Notes: generated from the letters alone by a model not told the origin. Numbered from the stretch's first letter, positions 34,772 to 44,600 are shown. The stretch: DNA of 64,000 bases from Sulfurisoma sp963709555 (GCA_963709555.1 CAVPWR010000002.1:208100-272099); one strand, 5' to 3'. Numbers and translations are program-made.

Positions 34772-35654
34772 TCCAGAGCCAGGCCGCGCCGCGCACCCCG
34801 GACGAATCACCGTACTTCGCCTTGACCAGCCGGGTGTCGACGCGGTCGGAAAACACGTGGGCGCCCCACAGCGCGGGCACGCTGGCGTAGAGGCGGTCGA
34901 TGTTCGACATGCCGCCGCCGAGCACGATGACATCGGGATCGACGACGTTGATCACGGTGGCCAGCGCGCGCGCCAGCCGCGCCTCGTAACGGGCGAGCGT
35001 CGCTGCGCATTCGGCATCGCCCGCTGCGGCCTGCGCGACGATCTCCGCGGGGCTCAGCGCCGCCCCGCCCTGCTGCCGGTGGTCGCGGGCCATGCCCGGT
35101 CCCGAAAGGTATAGCTCGATGCAGCCCTTGCGCCCGCAGTAGCAAACGGGCCGATGGTGCTCTCCCGGCATCGGGTTGTGGCCCCACTCGCCGGCGATGG
35201 CGTTGGCGCCGGTCAGCACCTTGCCGTCGATCACGATGCCGCCGCCGACGCCGGTGCCGAGGATCACGCCGAACACCACCGCGGCGCCGGCGGCCGCGCC
35301 GTCGCTGGCCTCGGACAGGGCGAAGCAGTTGGCGTCGTTCATGATGCGCACCGGCCGGCCCAGCGCGGCTTCGAGGTCGCGGCGCAGCGGCTGGCCGATC
35401 AGGCAGGTCGAGTTGGCGTTCTTGATCAGGCCCGTGGCCTGCGATTCGGCGCCGGGAATGCCCACGCCTACCGTACCGCTGGCGCCGACCTTTTTCTCCG
35501 CTGCGGCCACCAGTCCGGCGATGGCCGCGACCGTGGCGGCGTAGTCGCCCTGCGGCGTGGCGACGCGTTCGCGCAGCAGTTCGACGCCGTCGGGCGCGAG
35601 CGCGACGATCTCGATCTTGGTGCCGCCGAGATCGATGCCCAGCCGCAGCGTCAT
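34764..35654 (-). CDS. ROK-family sugar kinase
   Basis: A 296-residue ROK kinase. The ATP-binding motif LGIDLGGTKIE is at the N-terminus, the catalytic aspartate is in MNDANCFALSE near residue 103, and the zinc motif GHNPMPGE then CYCGRKGCIELYLSG is near residue 160–180. N-acetylglucosamine kinase or fructokinase activity is typical of this subfamily. The 5' end overlaps the AsmA gene's stop (ATGA), the 3' end the MFS start. A diverged 24-bp repeat (35470) encodes KKVGASGTV in it. Confidence 0.85.
   Translation of the reverse strand: MTLRLGIDLGGTKIEIVALAPDGVELLRERVATPQGDYAATVAAIAGLVAAAEKKVGASGTVGVGIPGAESQATGLIKNANSTCLIGQPLRRDLEAALGRPVRIMNDANCFALSEASDGAAAGAAVVFGVILGTGVGGGIVIDGKVLTGANAIAGEWGHNPMPGEHHRPVCYCGRKGCIELYLSGPGMARDHRQQGGAALSPAEIVAQAAAGDAECAATLARYEARLARALATVINVVDPDVIVLGGGMSNIDRLYASVPALWGAHVFSDRVDTRLVKAKYGDSSGVRGAAWLWND
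35470..35493 (-). repeat. 24-bp dispersed repeat, copy 9 (diverged, in ROK gene)
   Basis: Minus-strand AAAGGTCGGCGCCAGCGGTA then CGGT: same layout with three changes. It precedes the conserved GVGIPGAE strand. Confidence 0.55.
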
Positions 35655-38051
35655 CGCTTGAACAGGCCCTTCAGCTTGTCCTGGACCTGCTCCTGGATCT
35701 TGTCCGTGGCCTTCTTCTGGATCTCCTGCTTCTTCTCCTCGATCTTGGCCTTGGCGGCCTCCTGCACCAGGCTGGCGAGTTCCAGTTTGTAGGAGACGGT
35801 GTCGAAGGGGCCGGTCAGGCGCACCGGCACGGTGACGCCCTTGAGATATTCGAGATCCTTGGCGCCCTGGCCGCCCGAGGTGTTCACGACGGTCGCCTTG
35901 GCCAGGTAGTCGAGGCGGCTGTTGCCGATGTCGATGTCGCCGGCGCCGCCCAGGCGCAGAAAGGGCGACTTGGCGGCGAGGTCGTCGTTATGGGCGACGC
36001 CGTTGGCGATCCTGAAAGAGCCGGTCAGTTCGGTGAAGTCGGTCTTGTCGGTGGCCTTCGCCGCCTGCACCACGTCCTGCCGGTTGGAAAATTTCGCCTT
36101 CAGTTCGCGAAAGGACTTGGCCAGGTCGATGCCCTTGATGGCGCCGTCCCTCAATGCGATGGAAGCGTTGCCGGCGAGCGCCTTCTTCATCGCCGTGACG
36201 GTGTCGCCGCGGGTGGTGATGTCGAGGTTCACAGAGCCGCGCCCTTCGAGCACGTCCCTTTCGAGAACATCCTTCAGCAGCGGGTTGATGTTCACGCCGG
36301 CGAGGTTCTGCTTCAGCGCCACGCTGTTGCCGTTGGCGTTCACCGACAGCGCGCCCGAGAGTGTGCCGTCGTAAAGGTTCATCGAATGCGGCGCGACGTC
36401 GAGCTTGCCCCCGGCGGCGTTGATGTTGAGGCGGACGTTGCTGGCCTTGACGTTCTGCACAGTAAGCGCGCCGACCTTGACCGTGCCGTGGAGGTTGAGC
36501 GACTTCAGCGCCGAGAGGTCGATCTTCTCTTCGGCCGCCGCGCCCTTGGCCGCCGTGCCGCCAGCGCCGACTTTTCCTTCGCCGGCGCCCTTCTTTGCCG
36601 GCGGGAAATATTTGTTGACGTTGAGCTTGTCGATGTCGACATCGAAGCCGATGTCGGGCGGGGCGAATTTCGCGAGGCTGAACTTCGCCGCGATCTTCGA
36701 CTCGTCGAACTGGGTGTTGAGCGCGCCGTCGGCAGTCTGCTTGCCCCAGTTGGCGCGGGCGTGGCCGGCGAGCGGCAACTTGACCTGCTTCATCGGCATC
36801 TGCGGGCTGGCGATGTCGAGCTCGCCGGCAGAGCTTGGGCAGCTCGACCGTCGTCGCCTCCACCTGCACGGCGACCGGGCTGGAAAGCTTGCCCTTGGCC
36901 GAAGTCTCGCCGACCTTGGCGTCGAGGTCGAGGTCCAGCTTCGCGATCTTCACCGCCTTGGCCGAGCCCTCGACGCCGGCCAGGCCGATCGTCGCGGCGA
37001 TAGCCTTCTGCGCGCCGGTGAGGTTGGCGGTCAGCGCGATCTTCTCGCCGCTGGCCTTCTCCGGCGTGAGGGATAGCTTGGGCGCCTCGAGCCTGACGTC
37101 GAAGGCGTCCCCCCCTTTTTTGTCGGAGGTGTCGGCGCCCAGCCTGCCCTTGGCGGCCAGCGCGAGCTTGTCGATCGCCACGCTGCTGGTCGCCGGCTGC
37201 AGCGCGAGGCGGGTGGCGGAGAGCGTCAGGTCGAGGCCCTGCACCCCTGCCACTTCACCCTTGGCCGCCAGCGTGAGGCTGTCGGCCGTCACGGCCTTGC
37301 TGTCAGGCTGCAGGCCGAGGCTGGCGGCGGCGAGCTTGAGGTCCAGCCCCCTGGCGCCCGGCAGTTCGCCCTTGACGGTGGCATCGAGCTTGGCCAGGCC
37401 GAAATCGTTCTTCGCCAGGTCGTAGCGATAGCGGCCGCTGATCTTGACGTCGGCGGCCGTCTTCGGCTTGTCGGCGGTGACCCGCGCGGCCAGTTCCAGC
37501 GGTCCCTCGGCGGCGTTGGCGAGGTGGCCGGTGGTCAGCGTCAGGCCCGACGCCGCGTAGGTCGCGCCGCCCTGCTCGTCGCGGAAGGTGAGCTGGCTGT
37601 TCGTCATCTTGATGCCGGCGATGTCGAACTTCACCAGCGGGCTCGGCTCCTTGTCCGGCGCCAGCAGGTCGGCGATGTTGAGCGTGCCGTCCTTGCGGCG
37701 GATCAGCACCGCCTTGGCACCGGCCACCTCGATGGTGTCGACCACGATCTGCTTCGATAGCAATGGCATCACCGCCACCGAGATGCGGGCCGAGTCGAGG
37801 GCGAGGAATTCCTTGTCGCTCTTGTGCTCCGACAGCGACAGCTTGCCGACCTTGACGCCGAGGCTGGGCCAGAACGCCAGCTCGAGCGGGCCGTCGATCT
37901 TCAGGCCGCGCTGCTTCTTCTCCTGCACCACCTTGGCCAGCTCGGTCTTGATGAAGTTGGCATCGAACTTGGCCATGACGAAGGCGACACCGGCGGCGAT
38001 GATGACCAGCAGCACGGCGATGGCGATGCCGGCGATCCTGAGCGCTTTCAT
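35651..38051 (-). CDS. AsmA-family envelope protein, frame interrupted
   Basis: An inner-membrane-anchored periplasmic protein of about 799 residues. One N-terminal helix (residues 5–28, AGIAIAVLLVIIAAGVAFVM) is followed by the AsmA pattern of lipid-transfer-like beta repeats and the C-terminal AsmA_2-type region with LYDGTLSGALSVNANGN and VPVRLTGPFDTVSYKLE. AsmA-like proteins are linked to phospholipid transport to the outer membrane. One extra T near 36831 breaks the frame between VELPKL and AGELDIASPQ. A 24-bp repeat at 36548 encodes KVGAGGTAAKGAAAEE. The tail is lysine/glutamate-rich. Confidence 0.85.
36548..36575 (-). repeat. 24-bp dispersed repeat, copy 10 (in asmA-like gene)
   Basis: Minus-strand AAAAGTCGGCGCTGGCGGCA then CGGCGGCC, encoding KVGAGGTAA in a low-complexity linker. 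Confidence 0.85.
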
Positions 38052-38123
38052 TTGGATTTTTCCTGTGCGGAAGCGTAAAGTTAAAGATTAGCAGAACGCG
38101 CTAACTCACCCGGGAGAACAACC

Positions 38124-38696
38124 ATGAAAATTGCTGCCATCACCGCTGCGCTGATCTTCGCCGCTTCCACTTCCGCCTTCGCCGTTTCCGGCGGCATCGA
38201 CAGCATCAAGGCCGAGCCCAATCCCGCCAAGGTCGGCCAGCCGGTCAAGATCACCGTCAGCGGCGACAGCTCCGAGTCGACGCTCTGCGGCCTGCTCACC
38301 ATCTTCGGCGACGGCAAGGACGAGCGCAGCAACGTCGGCGGCAAGGACGGCCCCTTCCCGAAAACGGCGACCTACACCTACGCCAAGCCTGGCACCTACA
38401 CCGTCAAGGCCGAGGGCCGCAAGGTCGGCATGTCCTTCGGCTGCCCCGGCACCGCCGAAGCCAAGCTGGTGGTCGAAGCCGCGCCCGCCGCCGCGCCGGC
38501 CAAGGGTGCCGCTGCTGCTGGTCCGGCCTGCCCCGAGGGCTACAAGCTGAAGGGCAAGGCCGGCAAGGCAGGCGATTTCACCTGCAGCGCCGGCAAGGAT
38601 GCGAAGAAGCCGGAGAAGGTGATGGACTGCGCCGACGGCCTCGAATATTTCCAGACCAAGACCGCGCTGGGCTGCCGCAAGGTCGGCAAGAAGTAG
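38124..38696 (+). CDS. Secreted PKD-like protein of unknown function
   Basis: A 190-residue exported protein. The signal peptide MKIAAITAALIFAASTSAFA is followed by a beta-sandwich reading ADPNPAKVGQPVKITVSGDS-like sequence and TYTYAKPGTYTVKAEGRK, characteristic of PKD/Ig-like domains, with paired cysteines (CGLL, GCPG). The C-terminal part after an Ala/Pro linker has four further cysteines (CPEGYKLKGK, FTCSAG, DCADG, CRKVG), probably disulfide-bonded. Function unknown. The ATG follows GGGAGAAC. Confidence 0.7.
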   Translation: MKIAAITAALIFAASTSAFAVSGGIDSIKAEPNPAKVGQPVKITVSGDSSESTLCGLLTIFGDGKDERSNVGGKDGPFPKTATYTYAKPGTYTVKAEGRKVGMSFGCPGTAEAKLVVEAAPAAAPAKGAAAAGPACPEGYKLKGKAGKAGDFTCSAGKDAKKPEKVMDCADGLEYFQTKTALGCRKVGKK

Positions 38697-38749
38697 CGTA
38701 GATGCTGCACAGCCACCGCATCTTTCAACTTTTCAGTGAAGGAACGAAC

Positions 38750-39214
38750 ATGATCCGCACCACCCTGTCCGCCGTCGCACTTACATTCGCGCTGACCTCC
38801 GCGGCCAGCGCACAGCAATACGTCTATCCCGCCAAGGGCCAGTCGCCCGAGCAGCAGCAGAGCGACGAAGCCGCCTGCCATACCTGGGCGATACAGCAGA
38901 CCGGCTTCGATCCCGCCAAACCGGCAGCCGCCCCGGCCGCCCCGCCCCCGGGAACGACGGCGACCGGCACCACGGCCGGTGCCGGCGCGCGCGGTGCGGC
39001 GCGCGGTGCGGTGGTCGGTGCTGCCGTTGGTGGCGACACAGGCACTGCGGCCGCTGCCGGTGCTGTGGCCGCCCGCGGCCAGAGCCGCCGCCAGAATGCC
39101 GCCGCTTCGCAGCAGGCACAGCAGCAGCAGGCGGCGACGACGTCGCAAGGGCAGACGGCCTATGCCAACGCCCGCGGCGCCTGCCTCTCCGGCCGCGGTT
39201 ATACGGTCAAGTGA
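38750..39214 (+). CDS. Glycine-zipper envelope protein
   Basis: A 154-residue exported protein: signal peptide MIRTTLSAVALTFALTSAASA, then QQYVYPAKGQSPEQQQSDEA with a cysteine, and a glycine/alanine zipper (about 80–110, ARGAARGAVVGAAVGGDTGT) that could insert into or pack against a membrane. The C-terminus has a second cysteine in ARGACLSGRGYTVK. ATG 38750 has GAAGGAAC upstream; the frame is open from 38702. It is probably in an operon with the flanking envelope genes. Confidence 0.65.
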   Translation: MIRTTLSAVALTFALTSAASAQQYVYPAKGQSPEQQQSDEAACHTWAIQQTGFDPAKPAAAPAAPPPGTTATGTTAGAGARGAARGAVVGAAVGGDTGTAAAAGAVAARGQSRRQNAAASQQAQQQQAATTSQGQTAYANARGACLSGRGYTVK

Positions 39215-39243
39215 AGCGCACTGATCCCTGACATGGAGCACCC

Positions 39244-40491
39244 ATGACGACTCTTTCTAGTACACGGAAGCACAAGGGCTGCCGCCGCTGGCACGGGCTG
39301 ACGATCATCGCCTCCCTGGTCGCCGCGCTGTCCGCGACCAACGCGCCGGCGCAGGCGCCGGCCGCCCCGACGGGTGCAGCAGCCGTTCCCGCGGCAACGC
39401 AGCTCGAAACCCTCGTCTCCCGCATCGCGCTGTATCCGGACGACCTGGTCTCCATCATCCTGCCGGCGGCGACCAACCCGCTGCAGCTGGTACAGGCCGA
39501 CCGCTTCCTCGAAAAGCGCAAGTCCGATCCCAAGGCGCCAATCGACGAAAAGTGGGACGACGCGGTGAAGACCCTGCTCAACTATCCCGAGGTCGTCAAG
39601 AGCATGAGCGCCGATCTCGACTGGACATCGCAGCTGGGCGAAGCCGTCGTCGCCGACCAGGGCGCGGTGCTCGACGCGGTCCAGACTTTCCGCCGCAAGA
39701 CTCAGGCGGCCGGCAACCTCAAGAGCGACCAGAAGCAGACCGTGGTGGTGGAGAAGGAAATCATCAAGATCGTCCCCGCCGACCCGCAGGTGATCTACGT
39801 GCCGCAGTACAACCCGAGCACGGTGGTTGTTTACGGCGGCTACTCTTCCTGGGGCTACTACCCCGCACCCTACCCCTCCTATTACTATCCCTATGCGCCG
39901 GGCGCGGCCTTGGCCACCGGCCTGATCTGGGGCGCGGCGATCGGTGCGGCATGGAACGGTGGCCACTACAACACCAACTGGGGTGGCGGCGGCAACAATA
40001 CCATCAACGTCAATCGCAACACGAGTATCCAGGGCGGCAGTCGCACCACCAACGTCGCTGCGGGCGGCGGCACCCAATGGAAATCCAACAAGCAGCCGGG
40101 CCAGGTCAGCAGTTCGGTCGGCAAGCAGCCCTCGGGCGGCCGTGCCGGCGACGCGCGGCCGTCGGGAGGCGGCCGTGATGCCGGCGGCGGGGCTCGTCCC
40201 TCGACCCAGCCTGCCGGTGGCCGCGACATGGGCGGCGGTCGTGATGGAGGCGGCGGTGCCTTCGGCGGCGCCGGCGGCTCGGGCCGCGATGCGCACATGG
40301 ACAGCTCGCGCGGTGCGTCGAGCCGCGATGCCATGGGCGGCAGCCGCGGCGGGGCGAGCGCGGGTTCGCGCCAGGCGCCGAGCGGTGGCGCCCGAGCCAG
40401 TAGCGGCGGCGGCGGTGCCCGAGCCAGTGGCGGCGGTGGAGGTGGCGCCCGCGGTGGTGGAGGCGGTGGCGGCGGCCGCGGCCGTCGCTAG
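39244..40491 (+). CDS. DUF3300 secreted protein
   Basis: A 415-residue exported protein. After an N-terminal signal region (GLTIIASLVAALSATNAPAQA), the DUF3300 domain runs from about residue 50 to 240, with TLVSRIALYPDDLVSIILPA and VPADPQVIYVPQYNPSTVVV, then an aromatic YYPAPYPSYYYPYAPGAA segment. The last 150 residues are Gly/Ser/Ala/Arg-rich and low-complexity. Function unknown. It is followed within 10 bases by a DUF2950 gene, a pairing common for these families. Confidence 0.85.
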   Translation: MTTLSSTRKHKGCRRWHGLTIIASLVAALSATNAPAQAPAAPTGAAAVPAATQLETLVSRIALYPDDLVSIILPAATNPLQLVQADRFLEKRKSDPKAPIDEKWDDAVKTLLNYPEVVKSMSADLDWTSQLGEAVVADQGAVLDAVQTFRRKTQAAGNLKSDQKQTVVVEKEIIKIVPADPQVIYVPQYNPSTVVVYGGYSSWGYYPAPYPSYYYPYAPGAALATGLIWGAAIGAAWNGGHYNTNWGGGGNNTINVNRNTSIQGGSRTTNVAAGGGTQWKSNKQPGQVSSSVGKQPSGGRAGDARPSGGGRDAGGGARPSTQPAGGRDMGGGRDGGGGAFGGAGGSGRDAHMDSSRGASSRDAMGGSRGGASAGSRQAPSGGARASSGGGGARASGGGGGGARGGGGGGGGRGRR

Positions 40492-40500
40492 GAGGTGACC

Positions 40501-41463
40501 ATGAATCCCAACCGTGCAAACAACAAAGCGATGACTCCCATGACCTCATACGGAATCAAGGCCGGGCTGAGCCGGCTGGCACTGGTCTTCCTGCTGGCGT
40601 TGCCGCTGGCCGCCACGGCGGCGGACCAGCAAACATTCGCCACCCCGGAAGCCGCGGTCGATGCTCTTCTGGCGGCCCTCAAGGCCAATGACGAAGCGGC
40701 GCTGACGGCCATCTTCGGCGACAGGCACAAGGAGATGACCGACAGCGGTGACGCGGCGCAAAACGCCGTCGCGCGCGCGACGGCGGCGGAGGCGCTGGCC
40801 ACATTCCGAGTGCTCGACAGTCGCGGCGAAGATCGCCGCGTGCTGCTGATGGGCGCCAATGCCTGGCCTATGCCGATCCCGCTGGTGAAAACGGGCAACG
40901 CTTGGCGCTTCGCCACAGAGCAAGGCGTCGACGAACTGCTGAACCGGCGCATTGGCGGCAACGAGCGCAACGCAATCTATGTGCTGCGGGCCTATGTCGA
41001 CGCCCAGCGTCAGTACGCCGTGGTGGACCGCGACGGCGACGGCGTGCTGCAGTACGCGCAGAAACTCGCCAGCACGCCGGGCAAGCATGACGGCCTCTAC
41101 TGGCCTGCCGATGCCGCCAAGGGCGAGGAAGAGAGCCCCTTCGGGCCGTTGATTGCTGCCAGTTCGGCTTATTTCAAAGGTCACCAGAAGGGCGATCCCT
41201 ATCGCGGCTACCACTTCCGCATCCTCACGCGCCAGGGCAAGGGCGCGCCGGGCGGTGCCTACAGCTACGTCATCAACGGCCGCATGATCGCCGGCTTCGC
41301 CATGGTCGCCTACCCGTACGACCACGGCGCGAGCGGCGTGATGAGTTTCATCGTCAATCACAACGGCAAGGTGTACGAGCGCAATCTCGGCCCGAACACC
41401 GAGAAGGCCGTGGCCAAGATGACGTCCTTCGATCCGGCCGGCTGGAAGGAAGTCGCGCCCTGA
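40501..41463 (+). CDS. DUF2950 secreted protein
   Basis: A 320-residue exported protein of the DUF2950 family. A signal region (LALVFLLALPLAATAA, about residues 25–42) precedes the conserved FATPEAAVDALLAALKANDE and GYHFRILTRQGKGAPGGAYSY motifs near residue 235. Its function is unknown. The ATG at 40501 follows AGGAGGTGACC, a strong ribosome-binding site, so the GTG at 40495 was rejected. It is likely co-expressed with the DUF3300 gene. Confidence 0.85.
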   Translation: MNPNRANNKAMTPMTSYGIKAGLSRLALVFLLALPLAATAADQQTFATPEAAVDALLAALKANDEAALTAIFGDRHKEMTDSGDAAQNAVARATAAEALATFRVLDSRGEDRRVLLMGANAWPMPIPLVKTGNAWRFATEQGVDELLNRRIGGNERNAIYVLRAYVDAQRQYAVVDRDGDGVLQYAQKLASTPGKHDGLYWPADAAKGEEESPFGPLIAASSAYFKGHQKGDPYRGYHFRILTRQGKGAPGGAYSYVINGRMIAGFAMVAYPYDHGASGVMSFIVNHNGKVYERNLGPNTEKAVAKMTSFDPAGWKEVAP

Positions 41464-41476
41464 GCCTGTGATCACC

Positions 41477-41501
41477 GCTGGCGGCGCCCGGCGCCGCCAG
41501 C
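41477..41501. repeat. Perfect 12-bp-stem hairpin
   Basis: GCTGGCGGCGCC, one C, then its exact reverse complement, located between the DUF2950 gene and the next. No T-tract; it may attenuate transcription or stabilise the upstream mRNA. Confidence 0.7.
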
Positions 41502-41519
41502 GTGCGCGGACGACATGTT

Positions 41520-42728
41520 ATGAACACCCCGACTTCCGCACCTGCCGCGACACCCACCGCGGCCGAGTACCAGCGCAATCCGCCCGAGTTCTCGCTCGTC
41601 GTCGGCGGGCCGCTGTTCCAGATGCTGAGCCGCGCCCACCTGTGGGGCGAGGCGCGCGAGCTGCAGGCGAAGCGCATGCTCGGCGCGGTGGCGCTGACCT
41701 GGCTGCCGCTTTTTCTGCTCGCGGCGCTGGGCGGCGAGCTCTGGGGCGGGGAAAGCAAGGTGCCCTTCCTCAAGGAAGTCGCCATCCACGTCCGTTTCCT
41801 GGTCGCGGTGCCGCTGCTGATCGCCGCCGAGATCGTGGTGCATCGGCGCATGCGCCTGATTGTGACGCAGTTCATCGAGCGCAAGCTGATTCCCGACGAT
41901 GCGCTGGAACGCTTCGAGGCCGCTGTCGATTCGGCCCTGCGGCTGCGCAACTCGGTAGCGGCCGAGGTGCTGTTGATCGCCTTCGTCTATGTCGCCGGCT
42001 ACATGATCTCCAGTACCGTGGGGGTCGAGTCTGCAGGCTGGCGCTCGACGGGGCAGGGATTGACCGCCGCCGGCTTCTGGTATGTCGCCGTCAGCCTGCC
42101 GGTGTTCCAGTTCCTGGTGCTGCGCTGGTATTTCCGAGTGTTCATCTGGATCCGCTTCCTCTGGCAGGTCTCGAACATCCGCCTCAACCTGGTACCCACC
42201 CATCCGGATCGCCTCGGCGGCCTCGCCTTCCTTACCGGAACGCTCGAAGGCTTCGTGCCGCTGGCCGTCGCGCATGGCGCGCTGCTCTCCGGCCTGATCG
42301 CCGACCGTATATTCCACCTCGGCGCGACCCTGCCCCAGTTCAAGATCGAGGCCGGCGTGATGGTCGCCTTCCTGATCTGCCTGCTGACCGTCCCGTTGCT
42401 GTTCTTCTCCCCTCAGCTGGCCGAGGCGCGGCGCAGGGGACGCCGCGAATATGGCACCCTGGCGCAGCGCTACGTGCGCGAGTTTGACGCCAAGTGGCTG
42501 CGGGGTGGCGCGCCCGCCGACGAGCCGCTGGTCGGCAGCGGCGACATCCAGTCGCTGGCTGACCTCGGCAACAGCTACGACGTGGTGCGCGGCATGCGCG
42601 TGATCCCGGTGACGCGCGACTCGGTTGTCATGCTGGCCGTCGCGACGCTGCTGCCGCTGGCGCCGCTGCTGCTGACCATGATGCCGCTGGAGGAACTGCT
42701 GAAAAAGGCGCTGGCGCTGGTGCTGTAG
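41520..42728 (+). CDS. Polytopic membrane protein of unknown function
   Basis: A 402-residue inner-membrane protein with about six hydrophobic helices (roughly 55–75, 85–105, 145–165, 180–200, 255–275, 280–300 and one at the C-terminus). Between helices it has charged loops such as VHRRMRLIVTQFIERKLIPD. I do not recognise a named family. It follows the DUF3300–DUF2950 pair closely and may be their membrane partner. The ATG at 41520 gives MNTPTSAPAATPTAAEYQRN. It converges with the 42736–44597 gene, 7 bases between the stops. Confidence 0.7.
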   Translation: MNTPTSAPAATPTAAEYQRNPPEFSLVVGGPLFQMLSRAHLWGEARELQAKRMLGAVALTWLPLFLLAALGGELWGGESKVPFLKEVAIHVRFLVAVPLLIAAEIVVHRRMRLIVTQFIERKLIPDDALERFEAAVDSALRLRNSVAAEVLLIAFVYVAGYMISSTVGVESAGWRSTGQGLTAAGFWYVAVSLPVFQFLVLRWYFRVFIWIRFLWQVSNIRLNLVPTHPDRLGGLAFLTGTLEGFVPLAVAHGALLSGLIADRIFHLGATLPQFKIEAGVMVAFLICLLTVPLLFFSPQLAEARRRGRREYGTLAQRYVREFDAKWLRGGAPADEPLVGSGDIQSLADLGNSYDVVRGMRVIPVTRDSVVMLAVATLLPLAPLLLTMMPLEELLKKALALVL

Positions 42729-42735
42729 CGCCTGC

Positions 42736-44597
42736 CTAGTGCAGCCACCACCAGGCGGCCGCTGCCGCGACGGCGGCGATGGCGAGGTAGCTGCCCCACG
42801 GTGTTTCCTTCTCCGCATAGGGATCGCTCAATGCCCGCTCGCTGCCTTCGGGCAGTTGCGCCAGTTGGGTCAGCGAGGTGCCGAAGGGAATGTTGATGCG
42901 GGCGCGGGCGTTGATGGCCCAGCCGTTCGCGTCGAGGATGGGCCCGAGGTTGCGCGAGCGCAGCTTGAACCAGGCCATGATCACCGCCGGCCCCGACACC
43001 ACCAGCATCAGACCGGCCAGCGCCAGCGGCATCTGCCACCACTTGAGGGCGATGATGCCCGTGACCATCGAGGCCAGCGCCGTGCCCAGCGCGCCGACGG
43101 CGAGCCCGATGGCGGCGAAGATGCCGGCGAACTTGCCGACGTCGAAGGGCGTCGGCGCAGGCTTGGCCGCCGGCGCCTCGACCTTCTTGCCGGCGTTGGC
43201 CGCCACCGCCGCCATGTTGCCCTCGACCGCCGTGGCCTTGCTCGCCGCGAGCTTCTGCAGCTGCTCGGCCACCATGCGCGCGAGCTTCTTGTAGGGCGAC
43301 CAGAAGGCCTGGCGCAGGCTGATCGGGTGATCGACGATCTTGGTGATGGAGGCGTCCCAGTCCCGGCCCTGGCGGTCGTAGAACACGCCGTTCCTGCCGA
43401 CCATGAGCTGGTCGGCGTCGCCGGCGGTGAAAGCCGCGGCGATTGAGAGCTTCTCGGCGCCGCGTTTGCAGTCGCAGTAGACGAGGCAAATGCGCGACAG
43501 CGTCGCCAGCGCGGCGTGCTTGGCGGCATCGTTGACGGCGACGCACAGCTCGCAGGAACGGCCGTCGAGGTAGAGCGTGCCGATCTGGAACGTCGCCTTG
43601 CCCTGGCGGGTGTAGAAGTCCTTGAAGGCGACGAAGTTGTTGGCCAGCGGCAGCAGGTCGCGGACGTAGCGCGCCAGCCGCTCGAGTTCGCGCACGCCAT
43701 CGCCCTCGGCGGCCGGGTCTGGCTTGGCGGCCAGCCAGGCTGCATAGGGGGCGAGCTTGTCCTTCAAGGCCTGCCAGTCGGCCTCGCTCAGCGTTTCGCG
43801 GCTGCCGAGCAGCGGTGTCACGGCGGCATCGCGCAATGCGGCGATCGCGCCGGCCCAGGCCGGATTGACGCCGTCGCCCAGCGGCACCGTGCCGCCAGCG
43901 CCGCGGTGATACGCTTCGCATAACTTTTGCCAGCGGCAGCGCCGCCACGCCCGCGGCATCGGCAGTGAGCATGGCGGATGAGAGCGAGGTGAATACCTCT
44001 TCGGCGGCGTTCAAGGCAGCACCAGCGCGCTCGTCGAAGGCGGCCAGCCGGCAGCGCACGAAGTAGTCCTCGACCTTGGCGGCGACGGCGTTCATGGCAT
44101 CGAGCGCGGCCTGGGTCGCGTCGCCCAGCGGTTTGGCTTCGGCGCCGGCGGCTTCCCATGCGGCCAGCGCCTTCTCGGCGAAACGCATCTGGGCCGCGCT
44201 GGCTTCCTCGACGCTGACGATATCCGCTTCGGACTTGCCGAGATCGGCGGCGAGCTGCTTCGCCGCGGCGGCGATCGCGGCACCCGCCTCATCGTCGTCG
44301 CGGATCACGGCGAGCGGCACGCCGGGCAGGTTCTGCCCCAGCACCGTCGGTGTCCTTGAGCCGCTCGCCGGCCCATTTCACCGCGGCGATCAGTTCGGGC
44401 GCGCGCACCTGGCCGTCGGCATCGCCATCGATCAGTTGCAGCGTGCGGGCATCGAACTCGATGCCCTTGACCGGGCAGGACAGCGCGACCCAGAGCTTCT
44501 GGTCGAGCTCGCCGATGGCCAGCAGTTCGGCGGCGCTGTCGAGGCGGACCTGGTCGAAGCCGCCGGCGCGGAAGAATTTCCAAGTGTGGGAGGCCAT
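42736..44597 (-). CDS. Large unknown protein with EF-hand-like segment, frame interrupted
   Basis: A protein of about 613 residues after repair. The N-terminus MASHTWKFFRAGGFDQVRLD is followed by a calcium-loop-like DGDADGQVRAPEL near residue 55, a helical middle, a domain with paired cysteines (CELCVAV, YCDCKRG), two hydrophobic helices (about 455–500) and one at the C-terminus. I do not recognise the family. One extra base near 44346 breaks the frame (KDTD/VLGQNL) and a 19-base insertion at 43904–43922 breaks it again; removing both gives an uninterrupted protein. Confidence 0.7.
43884..43927 (-). repeat. 24-bp dispersed repeat, copy 11, split by 19 bases
   Basis: Left part GCACCGTGCCGCCAGCGCCG (43884–43903), right part ACTTTT (43923–43928). 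Joined, they give an exact consensus copy and restore the frame as LAKVGAGGTVPLGDG. Confidence 0.85.
43904..43922 (-). other. 19-base insertion inside repeat copy 11
   Basis: CGGTGATACGCTTCGCATA. Its minus strand contains GCGAAGC, a sequence known to form a very stable mini-hairpin, extended by outer pairs (TATGC GAA GCGTA, one T-G). It is the direct cause of the frame break in the host gene. Confidence 0.75.
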
Positions 44598-44600
44598 ATT

